Positions 1 to 5,931 of a stretch of 7,123 bases of DNA are shown here, in pieces. Positions within the stretch are counted from its first letter, which is position 1. Every line of letters starts with the position of its first letter. The notes beneath the pieces were generated by a model, which ran no database searches, was not told the origin of the DNA, and was given only the letters and a program-made list of their open reading frames with translations. A program made the translations under genes and the position numbers. Origin of the DNA: Oscillospiraceae bacterium (GTDB taxonomy: Bacteria > Bacillota > Clostridia > Oscillospirales > Ruminococcaceae); contig JAGAUG010000103.1 of assembly GCA_017828935.1 (NCBI GenBank), positions 1 through 7,123 on the forward strand, written 5' to 3'.

Positions 1-1251
1 TTCTTCTTGAATTTTTAATATATTATTTACTAAATAAGATTCGATTCCGTAAATAACTTTAAATTTTTTTGAATCTTCTAAATTTTTGTTGATTTTTAAA
101 AGTGCCTGGGCTGCTTCTGGATAGCTTTGGACTACTCCGTGGTCAGTTATTGCAACTGACGTGTGGCCGAGTTTGTGAGCAAAATTTATAAGTTGCTCGG
201 CGCTTGCGACCCCGTCCATTGCTGACATATTTGTGTGTGCGTGGAGTTCAACACGTTTTGTTTCAGACAAATCTTTTTTATCTAGTTTAGAAATAATATT
301 TATATCCGAAGGCTTAAATTCGAGCTCATGGTCAAAATCGTCAAAATAAACTTTTCCAGACATCAAAACACTAACACCAGGTTGAATTTTATTAAAAGTT
401 TCGATAAAATTATTATTATTATTAACTATTGTCTTACAAGTTATTGAACTTGTTTGATCTGTAACATAAAAAACAAAAATAAATTTTTTATTATTCTTAG
501 AAGAAATAAATCTATTATAAAAAACCTCGCCGCAAATCGTTATTTTAGGAATTTCTTCTTGAATTTTTTCGATAGCTACTGGAGACTTTGAAATTTTTTT
601 ACCTAACAAAACCTGACAAGAATTATTATTATCTAAAATAATTTTTTGATTTTTATTATTATCTAAAATTTTATTATTTAGAATCATTTTTTTATTATTA
701 TCTTGATCTTTATTATCTAAAATATTTTTAGAATTATTATTAATATTATTATCTAAAATATTTTTATATGATTTTGTATCTAAATTAAGATTTCCAGAAA
801 AATTTATTTTTATATTTAGATTAAATTCCTGTAATATAATATTTTTAATTTTTTGAGCGCAACCGGTAATATTAAAAAATTCTTCGCCGCCTTGAGATAA
901 TTTTATATCTAAAATATTATTATTAAAACTAACGGTCGCGTTGTCTAAAAGACCTTTAACAGGAACTCCTTGAGAAATCAAATAAAAAATTATTTCTTCG
1001 AAATATTTTTCGTTAAATAGCTCGGGAGAATATTTAGTTATAATATAAAAATAATTTAAGTTTAATTTTTGTTTTAATATATTCTCTGTTTGATTTATAA
1101 TTTTTTTTGGAATAATATTCTTGTTTGAAAATATATTAGCAATAATTTCAGATTTGTCTTTATATATTTCTAAATCAATAATCTCAGTAAATAAAAAATA
1201 ATTAGAAACAGACTTATCTAGATACTTTCCGAATATTTTAAAAAAACTCAA
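1..1251 (-). CDS. polC: PolC-type DNA polymerase III alpha subunit, N-terminal part (cut by the window edge)
   Basis: This is the replicative DNA polymerase of low-GC Gram-positive bacteria, and the 417 N-terminal residues are visible. Residues 1-150 resemble the PolC N-terminal domain. About 155-212 is an Asn-rich linker, and 230-320 fits the OB-fold nucleic-acid-binding domain. From 333 the PHP domain begins, with RVELHAHTNMSAMDGV (His337, His339, Asp346), AITDHG (Asp370, His371) and VIYGIESYLV (Glu404). The exonuclease, palm, fingers and thumb domains would lie beyond the left edge. The PHP domain starts at about the residue expected for Bacillus PolC, so the N-terminus looks complete. No ATG is available; I chose TTG at 1251 (MSFFKIFGKYLD). 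The only purine-rich site, AAAGGTG at 1264-1270, lies 12 bases upstream, which is rather far. GTG at 1266 and TTG at 1263 are alternatives but overlap that site. It is the last visible gene of the transketolase cluster. The identity is firm from the PHP motifs; the start is uncertain. Confidence 0.93.
   Translation of the reverse strand, partial: MSFFKIFGKYLDKSVSNYFLFTEIIDLEIYKDKSEIIANIFSNKNIIPKKIINQTENILKQKLNLNYFYIITKYSPELFNEKYFEEIIFYLISQGVPVKGLLDNATVSFNNNILDIKLSQGGEEFFNITGCAQKIKNIILQEFNLNIKINFSGNLNLDTKSYKNILDNNINNNSKNILDNKDQDNNKKMILNNKILDNNKNQKIILDNNNSCQVLLGKKISKSPVAIEKIQEEIPKITICGEVFYNRFISSKNNKKFIFVFYVTDQTSSITCKTIVNNNNNFIETFNKIQPGVSVLMSGKVYFDDFDHELEFKPSDINIISKLDKKDLSETKRVELHAHTNMSAMDGVASAEQLINFAHKLGHTSVAITDHGVVQSYPEAAQALLKINKNLEDSKKFKVIYGIESYLVNNILKIQEE
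616..765 (-). repeat. Degenerate ILDNN-type repeat, Asn-rich linker inside polC
   Basis: Residues 163-212 of PolC are almost entirely Asn, Lys, Ile, Leu and Asp, with recurring ILDNN or ILDNK units. On the plus strand the 14-mer TTATTATCTAAAAT occurs exactly four times, at 626-639, 656-669, 710-723 and 746-759. A fifth copy with two mismatches lies at 671-684. Spacings are all multiples of three, so the reading frame is kept. A separate run of five Asn codons (409-423) lies in the OB domain. I infer slippage or tandem-duplication growth in a flexible interdomain linker. Confidence 0.8.
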
Positions 1252-1263
1252 GTTTAAAAACAA

Positions 1264-1270
1264 CACCTTT
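1264..1270 (-). promoter_or_regulatory. Candidate ribosome binding site of polC
   Basis: AAAGGTG on the minus strand is the only Shine-Dalgarno-like sequence before polC. It lies 12 bases before the chosen TTG start at 1251, which is longer than usual. Because GGTG pairs with the inner part of the anti-Shine-Dalgarno sequence, the effective spacing is uncertain. It supports the TTG start better than the GTG or TTG codons that it touches. Confidence 0.45.
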
Positions 1271-1290
1271 ATTTTAGCTTATATTATTTT

Positions 1291-2226
1291 TTAATTAAAT
1301 TTTGTTTTGAGCTTATAATAAGCTTTTACTATATCGTCGGCGGTCATCTCAAATTTATTTTTAAGTTCTTGAAGCTTTCCAACTTCGCCAAAAATATCTT
1401 TAATTCCGATTGTTTCAACAGGTGTCGGCAAGTTTTTAGAAAGAACTTCACAAACAGCCGAACCAAGACCACCTAAAATATTATGATTTTCACAGGTTAT
1501 AACTTTTCTTGTTTTTTGAGCTGATTTTATAATAATCTCTTCGTCGATCGGTTTTATCGTGTGGATATTTATTATTTCTGGTTTTATATTTTTTTGAGAA
1601 AGAATCTCGCTTGCTTTTAGAGCCTCGCTGACTAAAATACCGCTAGCAATAATAGTAACGTCCGATCCTTCTTGGATTAAATCGCCTTTAAATAAATCAA
1701 ATTTATAATTATTTATTTTGTCAAATATATCCGGAGTTTCTTTTCTAAACATTCTTGTATAAACCGGCCCATTATAATTAATAACTTTGGGTAAGGCTTG
1801 TTTGAGCTGTGTATTATCTACAGGCTCAAATATAACAACAGATGGGATACTTCTAAGAACTCCAATATCTTCGACGCTCATATGAGTTCCACCGTTGAGC
1901 TCGGCGGCTAAGCCCGGGTCTGTTCCAATAATTTTTACGTTTTGTTTAGCGTAGGCTATCGAAACAGCAATTTGATCGCAAATTCTTCTTGTTGCAAACG
2001 GAGTAAAAGATAAAATTATTGGTTTAAAACCGTAAGAAGCTAGCCCGGCAGCAATCGAAGCCATATTTTGTTCAGCGATTCCAACATCGAGAGCTCTTGT
2101 TGGGAACTTTTCTCTAAGCGAAAAAGTTCCATTGGCTTTTGAAAGATCTGCATCTATTATAATTATTTTGTCGTCTTGATTCATCAAATTTTCAAGTTCC
2201 TGACACAAAACATTTCTCATTTCCAT
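1291..2226 (-). CDS. Transketolase, C-terminal subunit (split transketolase)
   Basis: This 311-residue protein is the second half of a transketolase. It holds the pyrimidine-binding domain of thiamine diphosphate enzymes and the C-terminal domain. Visible motifs are GIAEQNM (residues 49-55), whose Glu52 is the residue that activates the cofactor in this family, NGGTHMSVEDIGVLRSIP (111-128) with the conserved His115, and a C-terminal Rossmann-like part from about 185 (VTIIASGILVSEAL). With the upstream N-terminal subunit it should form the active cytosolic enzyme that moves two-carbon units between sugar phosphates in the non-oxidative pentose phosphate pathway. The length is typical for a C-terminal subunit. 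It follows the N-subunit gene by 40 bases, and polC follows after 39. The nearest Shine-Dalgarno-like site, AAAGGA at 2241-2246, is 14 bases from the ATG, and a stop codon just upstream prevents an earlier ATG. A 1-deoxyxylulose-5-phosphate synthase is less likely because that enzyme is normally one chain. Confidence 0.93.
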   Translation of the reverse strand: MEMRNVLCQELENLMNQDDKIIIIDADLSKANGTFSLREKFPTRALDVGIAEQNMASIAAGLASYGFKPIILSFTPFATRRICDQIAVSIAYAKQNVKIIGTDPGLAAELNGGTHMSVEDIGVLRSIPSVVIFEPVDNTQLKQALPKVINYNGPVYTRMFRKETPDIFDKINNYKFDLFKGDLIQEGSDVTIIASGILVSEALKASEILSQKNIKPEIINIHTIKPIDEEIIIKSAQKTRKVITCENHNILGGLGSAVCEVLSKNLPTPVETIGIKDIFGEVGKLQELKNKFEMTADDIVKAYYKLKTKFN

Positions 2227-2266
2227 AATTAATTAATAAATCCTTTCTATTAATATATTTAATATA

Positions 2267-3100
2267 TTATATTAATTCTTTTAGAGCGATTTCTAACTGT
2301 TCTTGGCTGATTTTCATATTGTGATTAGAAACACCCGCATTCTCTACAAAAGAAATACCCTTGCCTTTTATTGTATCTAAGATAATCATAGAAGGCTGAT
2401 TTTTTGTTTTTTTCGCTTTATTAACAGTTTCAAAAATTTGGAGTATATTATGGCCATCGATTTGGTGAACGTCCCAACCAAAAGAAAGCCATTTATCAAA
2501 TAAGTTATCTACAGAATTAACTTCTCTTGTTTCGCCGTCAATTTGAAATTTATTATTATCTGTAAAAGCGATTAAATTATCTAGTTTCTTGTGAGCGCTA
2601 TACATTGCAGCTTCCCAAATTTGGCCTTCTTGAGATTCGCCGTCTCCAATAATCGAAAAAATATAGGCACCATCTTGTTTTAATTTAGAAGCGATAGCGA
2701 TTCCAACAGCGCAAGAAAACCCTTGGCCAAGTGAACCTGTTGTCATATCTATTCCAGGAGTTTTGTTCATATCACAGTGACTTGGTAAATTTGTGTTAAT
2801 TTTATTAAGCGTTTTGAGTTCAGATTTATCGAAGTAGCCTCTACTAGCTAGAGCTGCGTAAACAGCTGGACCGGCGTGGCCTTTAGAGACAATTAATCTG
2901 TCTCGATCGATTTTATTTGGATCTTTTGGGTCGATATTCATAGCAGAGTAATATAAAACAGCTAAAAGATCAGCAATAGATAAACAACCGCCTATGTGCC
3001 CAACTCCCAGGTGAGCAATACACTCTACTGTTAGTTTTCGTATTTCTTTAGAAGCATTAATAATATTATTAATATCTAAAATATCTAAATTTGTCGTCAT
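2267..3100 (-). CDS. Transketolase, N-terminal subunit (split transketolase)
   Basis: This 277-residue protein carries the diphosphate-binding domain of transketolase. Motifs include HLGVGHIGGCLS (30-41, His35), VSKGHAGPAVYAAL (71-84, His75), the glycine-rich TTGSLGQGFS (120-129) and the thiamine-diphosphate/magnesium motif. The last begins at GDGESQEGQIWEA (152-164) and ends at the Asn pair 182-183. It should pair with the adjacent C-terminal subunit to make one active transketolase. An in-frame ATG at 3121 would add seven residues (MKEGLLT). However, the Shine-Dalgarno sequence AGAAGGG lies inside that extension, 9 bases before the ATG at 3100, so I take 3100 as the start. It is the first gene of the minus-strand cluster, about 47 bases downstream of the inferred transcription start. 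Homologous split enzymes acting on apulose phosphate exist, but nothing here suggests a catabolic gene cluster, so central metabolism is the better inference. Confidence 0.93.
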   Translation of the reverse strand: MTTNLDILDINNIINASKEIRKLTVECIAHLGVGHIGGCLSIADLLAVLYYSAMNIDPKDPNKIDRDRLIVSKGHAGPAVYAALASRGYFDKSELKTLNKINTNLPSHCDMNKTPGIDMTTGSLGQGFSCAVGIAIASKLKQDGAYIFSIIGDGESQEGQIWEAAMYSAHKKLDNLIAFTDNNKFQIDGETREVNSVDNLFDKWLSFGWDVHQIDGHNILQIFETVNKAKKTKNQPSMIILDTIKGKGISFVENAGVSNHNMKISQEQLEIALKELI

Positions 3101-3109
3101 AGTTAATAA

Positions 3110-3116
3110 CCCTTCT
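3110..3116 (-). promoter_or_regulatory. Ribosome binding site that sets the transketolase N-subunit start
   Basis: AGAAGGG on the minus strand is 9 bases before the ATG at 3100. It lies inside the reading frame that opens at 3121, so the upstream ATG is unlikely to be the real start. Confidence 0.75.
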
Positions 3117-3153
3117 TTCATATATAATAAATTTAAAAAAATATTTTAATTTA

Positions 3154-3182
3154 ATTTTACATCAATTTTTATTTTTAGTCAA
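3154..3182 (-). promoter_or_regulatory. Sigma-A-type promoter of the transketolase-polC cluster
   Basis: Read on the minus strand, TTGACT (3182-3177) is followed by a 17-base spacer and TAAAAT (3159-3154). Each box matches the vegetative consensus at five of six positions. Transcription would begin near 3147, giving a leader of about 47 bases before the ATG at 3100. A weaker second candidate further upstream is TTGTCC (3267-3262), a 16-base spacer and TATAAC (3245-3240). Confidence 0.7.
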
Positions 3183-3345
3183 ATTTAATTAATAAAAAAT
3201 TTAATTTTTTTTAAATTTTGTTTTTTTATAGACATTTTGGTTATATTAATATCTGCAAAGTGGACAATCTGATAAAATAATACCATAAAAAATCTTGAAA
3301 AACAAAAATTAATAAAAAAAAATTAAAAAAAGATTTTAATACCTC

Positions 3346-3374
3346 TTGACAGAAAGACAAGTTAAATGTATAAT
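3346..3374 (+). promoter_or_regulatory. Consensus sigma-A promoter of rpsU
   Basis: TTGACA (3346-3351), a 17-base spacer and TATAAT (3369-3374) match the vegetative consensus exactly in both boxes and spacing. A- and T-tracts lie directly upstream. Transcription should begin near 3381. This is the strongest promoter in the window and fits a highly expressed ribosomal protein gene. Confidence 0.92.
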
Positions 3375-3457
3375 GCTTCTTAGGAGTAAAGTTAGAAGTA
3401 AAAAAAATTATTAAACTTGCAAAGATATGCGACAATTCGGAAGGAGGGATAGTAAAG

Positions 3458-3634
3458 ATGGCAGAAATTCGTATTAAAGATAATGAGTCTTTAGAAAATG
3501 CGCTCAAAAGATTTAAAAGACAGTGTGCTAAAGCTGGTGTCTTAGCTGAAGTTAGAAAAAGAGAACATTATGAAAAACCTTCCGTAAAGCGCAAAAAGAA
3601 ATCTGAGGCTGCAAGAAAAAGAAAATACAGATAA
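3458..3634 (+). CDS. rpsU: Small ribosomal subunit protein bS21
   Basis: This 58-residue, very basic protein is bS21, a component of the 30S subunit near the 3' end of 16S rRNA that contributes to translation initiation. The sequence begins MAEIRIKDNESLENALKRFK, includes RQCAKAGVLAEVRKREHYEKPSVKRKKK, and ends in the Arg/Lys-rich tail typical of the family. The length matches the usual 57-60 residues. A strong Shine-Dalgarno sequence, GGAGG at 3443-3447, lies 10 bases before the ATG. The gene has its own perfect consensus promoter. A long hairpin begins 13 bases after the stop and separates it from tig, so it is probably transcribed mostly alone. Confidence 0.97.
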   Translation: MAEIRIKDNESLENALKRFKRQCAKAGVLAEVRKREHYEKPSVKRKKKSEAARKRKYR

Positions 3635-3647
3635 AAATTGGATATTA

Positions 3648-3695
3648 ACAAGGCTAGATCAGACCGATTTTTTTGTTGGTTTAGTTTAGCCTTGT
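3648..3695 (+). terminator. Long hairpin after rpsU, probable weak or partial terminator
   Basis: ACAAGGCTA (3648-3656) pairs perfectly with TAGCCTTGT (3687-3695). The stem continues inward as GATCAGACC (3657-3665) against GGTTTAGTT (3678-3686), with wobble pairs and one C-A mismatch. That makes about 18 stacked positions around a 12-base loop, 3666-3677, that holds seven T's. The bases after the stem (ATTTGTATATT) are T-rich but not a clean T-run. It may terminate rpsU imperfectly, protect the 3' end, or be a structured leader element for tig. The fold was worked out by eye. Confidence 0.6.
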
Positions 3696-3697
3696 AT

Positions 3698-3727
3698 TTG
3701 TATATTAGTTTTGAATTATAATATAAT
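3698..3727 (+). promoter_or_regulatory. Candidate promoter of tig
   Basis: TTGTAT (3698-3703), an 18-base spacer and TATAAT (3722-3727) lie just after the hairpin. A second overlapping TATAAT lies at 3717-3722. In such AT-rich sequence -10-like boxes are common, so this is a suggestion only. The leader to the tig ATG would be about 90 bases. Confidence 0.4.
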
Positions 3728-3821
3728 TTGTCTTTAATATAAAATAAAAAACAAGATAGCTAAATAAATTAAGCTAAATTTTAAATATATTTTAAGTTGA
3801 TTACTTGTTGGAGGTAAACGA

Positions 3822-5156
3822 ATGGGATTATTAAAATGCGAAAAAATAGAAGGTAGTAGTAATAAATATTATTTGGAAATATCAGTTTCTAAAGACGATT
3901 TTCTAAAAGAAATAGACAAAGTTTATAAAAAAAATGTTAATAAAATTAACGTTCCAGGCTTCAGAAAAGGTAAAGCACCGAAAGCCTTAATAGAAAAAAT
4001 GTACGGAAATAGTGTGTTTTGGGACGACGCTATAAACAATCTATATCCGGGAGCTTATATGGAAGCTTCGAAAGAAGCTAAGTTAGACGTTGTTGGAACA
4101 GAAAAATTAGATATTATTTCTGTTGATGTTGACAACGGGTTTGTTTTTAAAGTCGAATGTATTGTTTCGCCTGAAGTTGAAATTGGCGAATATAAAGAAC
4201 TATCGGTTACGAAAAATATTAGATTTGTAACTGACGCTGACGTTGAGAACGAGATTCAAAGAATTAGACAATCTTACGGAAGAACAGTTGATATAACAGA
4301 CAGACCAGCTCAGATGGGAGATAACGTTGTTATTGATTTTGAAGGTCGAATCGATAGCATCGCTTTCGACGGGGGAAAATCAGAAAATTCTGAGATAAAA
4401 CTCGGTGATGGTAAATTTATTCCCGGTTTTGAAGAACAAATAGTTGGGCACAAAATCGGAGAAGAGTTTGAGATTAATGTTAAGTTTCCTGATGACTACA
4501 GTGGTAAAGAGTTTGCTGGAAAAGACGCTGTATTTAATATTATACTTCACGAGATAAAAAATATTGAGTTACCAGATTTGGACGATGAATTTGTTAAAGA
4601 TATAAGCGAATTTGATAGCGTTGAAGATTTCAAAGAAGATATCAAAAAATCAATTAAAAATTATAAAGATAAAAGATCAGACGAAGAAGTTGAAGATAGG
4701 TTAATCGATAAATTAGTTGATTCTCTTAAGGCTGAGATACCCCAGGTTATGATAGACAACAAAGTCGAAAGTATTAAAAACGATTTTGCAATGAATATGA
4801 AAAAACAAGGCGTTGAATTTGATGTATATCTAAAATATACAGGCCAAAAAGAAGAAGACTTGAAAAAAATGTTTGAACCTGAAGCTATTAGAAGCGTAAA
4901 ATTAAAGCTAGCTTTAGAAAAAATAATTGAAATCGAAAATATTGAAACTTCCCCAGAAGAAATTGAAAAAACAATAAAAGAGATGGCAGAAAGTTATAAA
5001 GTCAAAGAAGATACTATAAAAAATGTTTTCAAAGAAGAAGATATTATAAAAGATATTAAGTTAAAAAAAGCAATGGATTTAGTTAAAGAGACAGCAAAAA
5101 TAGAAGAAGTTATTGAGACAGAGACAAAAGATAGAAAAACAGAAGAAAAAAAATAA
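3822..5156 (+). CDS. tig: Trigger factor, ribosome-bound chaperone and peptidyl-prolyl isomerase
   Basis: This 444-residue protein has the three-domain architecture of trigger factor. The N-terminal ribosome-binding domain (about 1-115) contains the signature PGFRKGKAPKALIEKMYG (45-62), which contacts ribosomal protein uL23 beside the exit tunnel. An FKBP-type isomerase domain spans about 166-246, from GDNVVIDFEG to FNIILHEIK, with LGDGKFIPGFEEQIVG in the middle. The helical C-terminal chaperone domain (about 247-430) begins at LPDLDDEFVKD. The length is close to the usual 430-450 residues. A good Shine-Dalgarno sequence, GGAGG at 3810-3814, is 7 bases before the ATG. The last 15 residues are a charged Lys/Glu tail. 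It binds nascent chains in the cytosol. clpP lies 83 bases downstream and clpX after that, the common bacterial chaperone-protease neighbourhood, so co-transcription is likely. Confidence 0.97.
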   Translation: MGLLKCEKIEGSSNKYYLEISVSKDDFLKEIDKVYKKNVNKINVPGFRKGKAPKALIEKMYGNSVFWDDAINNLYPGAYMEASKEAKLDVVGTEKLDIISVDVDNGFVFKVECIVSPEVEIGEYKELSVTKNIRFVTDADVENEIQRIRQSYGRTVDITDRPAQMGDNVVIDFEGRIDSIAFDGGKSENSEIKLGDGKFIPGFEEQIVGHKIGEEFEINVKFPDDYSGKEFAGKDAVFNIILHEIKNIELPDLDDEFVKDISEFDSVEDFKEDIKKSIKNYKDKRSDEEVEDRLIDKLVDSLKAEIPQVMIDNKVESIKNDFAMNMKKQGVEFDVYLKYTGQKEEDLKKMFEPEAIRSVKLKLALEKIIEIENIETSPEEIEKTIKEMAESYKVKEDTIKNVFKEEDIIKDIKLKKAMDLVKETAKIEEVIETETKDRKTEEKK

Positions 5157-5184
5157 TTAATATAAATTTTTAGAATTTTTAAGT

Positions 5185-5214
5185 TATGTAAATTATTTGA
5201 AAATATTTTACATA
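5185..5214 (+). other. Imperfect AT-rich inverted repeat between tig and clpP
   Basis: TATGTAAA (5185-5192) and TTTACATA (5207-5214) are perfect complements. The inner bases pair further after one T-T mismatch, leaving a tiny loop. No T-run follows, so it is not a typical terminator. It could be a protein-binding site or a processing site ahead of clpP. It does not match the CtsR heptad repeat or CIRCE. In such AT-rich DNA, chance is possible. Confidence 0.35.
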
Positions 5215-5239
5215 CACTTATATATAGAGGTGATATATT

Positions 5240-5821
5240 ATGAGTTTGGTTCCTGTTGTAATAGAGCAAACTAGCCGAGGCGAAAGATCGTATGATATTT
5301 ATTCAAGATTGCTTAACGACCGAATTATTATGCTTAGCGACCAGGTCAACGACGTAACTGCTAGTTTGGTTGTTGCTCAGTTGCTTTATTTAGAAGGTCA
5401 AGACCCAGAAAAAGATATTAATTTATATATTAACAGTCCTGGAGGTTCAATAACATCAGGGATGGCTATATATGATACGATGCAATATATAAAGTGTGAT
5501 GTTTCGACTATTTGTATTGGAATGGCAGCATCGATGGGGGCGTTTTTGTTATCGTGTGGAGCAAAGGGTAAGAGATTTGCGTTGCCAAACAGCGAAATTA
5601 TGATCCATCAGCCTCTTGGAGGAGCTCAAGGTCAGGCTACAGATATAAAAATTCATGCTGAGAGGATTATTAAGATAAAACAAAATCTTAATAATATATT
5701 AGCTTTAAATACAGGAAAAGATATTGCAGTTATTGAAAGAGACACAGAGAGAGACAATTTTATGTCAGCTCAAGAAGCCAAAGATTACGGAATAATTGAT
5801 AAAGTTATTGTTAAAAGATAA
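5240..5821 (+). CDS. clpP: ATP-dependent Clp protease proteolytic subunit ClpP
   Basis: This 193-residue serine peptidase forms the double heptameric chamber that degrades proteins fed in by Clp ATPases. The catalytic triad is visible: Ser98 in CIGMAASMGAF, His123 in EIMIHQPLGG, and Asp172 in IERDTERDNFMSAQEAKDYG. The oxyanion-side INSPGGSITSGMAIYDTM is at 64-81. The N-terminus (MSLVPVVIEQTSRGERSYDIYSRLL) is the usual short ClpP form with the axial-loop sequence. Length and motifs are complete. The Shine-Dalgarno sequence AGAGGTGAT at 5226-5234 ends 5 bases before the ATG. It sits between tig and clpX, so the protease and its unfoldase are encoded together. No tandem CtsR box is visible upstream, so the usual Bacillus-type heat-shock control of clpP is not evident here. 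Confidence 0.98.
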   Translation: MSLVPVVIEQTSRGERSYDIYSRLLNDRIIMLSDQVNDVTASLVVAQLLYLEGQDPEKDINLYINSPGGSITSGMAIYDTMQYIKCDVSTICIGMAASMGAFLLSCGAKGKRFALPNSEIMIHQPLGGAQGQATDIKIHAERIIKIKQNLNNILALNTGKDIAVIERDTERDNFMSAQEAKDYGIIDKVIVKR

Positions 5822-5842
5822 ATAAAAAATAATTAATTTATG

Positions 5843-5872
5843 TTGTTGTAATATATTATATTGTTTTATAAA
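5843..5872 (+). promoter_or_regulatory. Weak candidate promoter before clpX
   Basis: TTGTTG (5843-5848), an 18-base spacer and TATAAA (5867-5872) lie in the 110-base gap between clpP and clpX. They could give clpX its own transcript with a leader of about 50 bases. The match is modest and the region is very AT-rich, so read-through from clpP is equally possible. Confidence 0.3.
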
Positions 5873-5931
5873 ATTAGGATTTAATATTTAATTTCAAGAT
5901 TGTTTTGAGAGGGGAATATAAATTTTAAATT

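Larger units (their letters stand above)
3101..3457. other. Divergent AT-rich intergenic region between the transketolase and rpsU genes
   Basis: This 357-base stretch has no convincing gene. Its left part is the leader and promoter of the minus-strand transketolase-polC cluster. The right part is the promoter and a roughly 77-base leader of rpsU. The middle (3183-3345) is nearly pure A/T, with one slightly more mixed patch at 3232-3270. No strong hairpin, CIRCE element or tandem CtsR box is visible. The A-tracts at 3303-3340, just upstream of the rpsU -35 box, could act as an UP element. Confidence 0.7.

Noticed and set aside
409..423. Run of ATT triplets as a possible phase-variation microsatellite
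   Set aside because: It is a triplet run inside the coding frame (five Asn codons), so length changes would not switch the gene on or off.
3177..3183. AGTCAAA, resembling half of a CtsR heat-shock operator
   Set aside because: Only one heptad is present, without the tandem second copy. It is explained by the reverse of the TTGACT -35 box.
3185..3286. Minus-strand 33-codon open frame (begins MVLFYQIVHF)
   Set aside because: There is no Shine-Dalgarno sequence before its ATG, and the second half is low-complexity Lys/Asn/Ile from A/T tracts. It overlaps no transcript that I can support.
3241..3507. Minus-strand open frame of 88 codons
   Set aside because: It runs antisense through the consensus rpsU promoter and the start of rpsU, has no ribosome binding site and no recognisable protein features beyond hydrophobic AT-rich translation.
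3754..3776. Possible hairpin TAGCT...AGCTA upstream of tig
   Set aside because: Only five base pairs are perfect and the inner part does not pair, so it is not distinguishable from chance in A/T-rich DNA.
4994..5269. Minus-strand open frame of 91 codons
   Set aside because: It is antisense to the 3' end of tig, the intergenic gap and the clpP start. Its Ser/Phe/Ile-rich translation is the mirror of Lys/Glu-rich tig codons.
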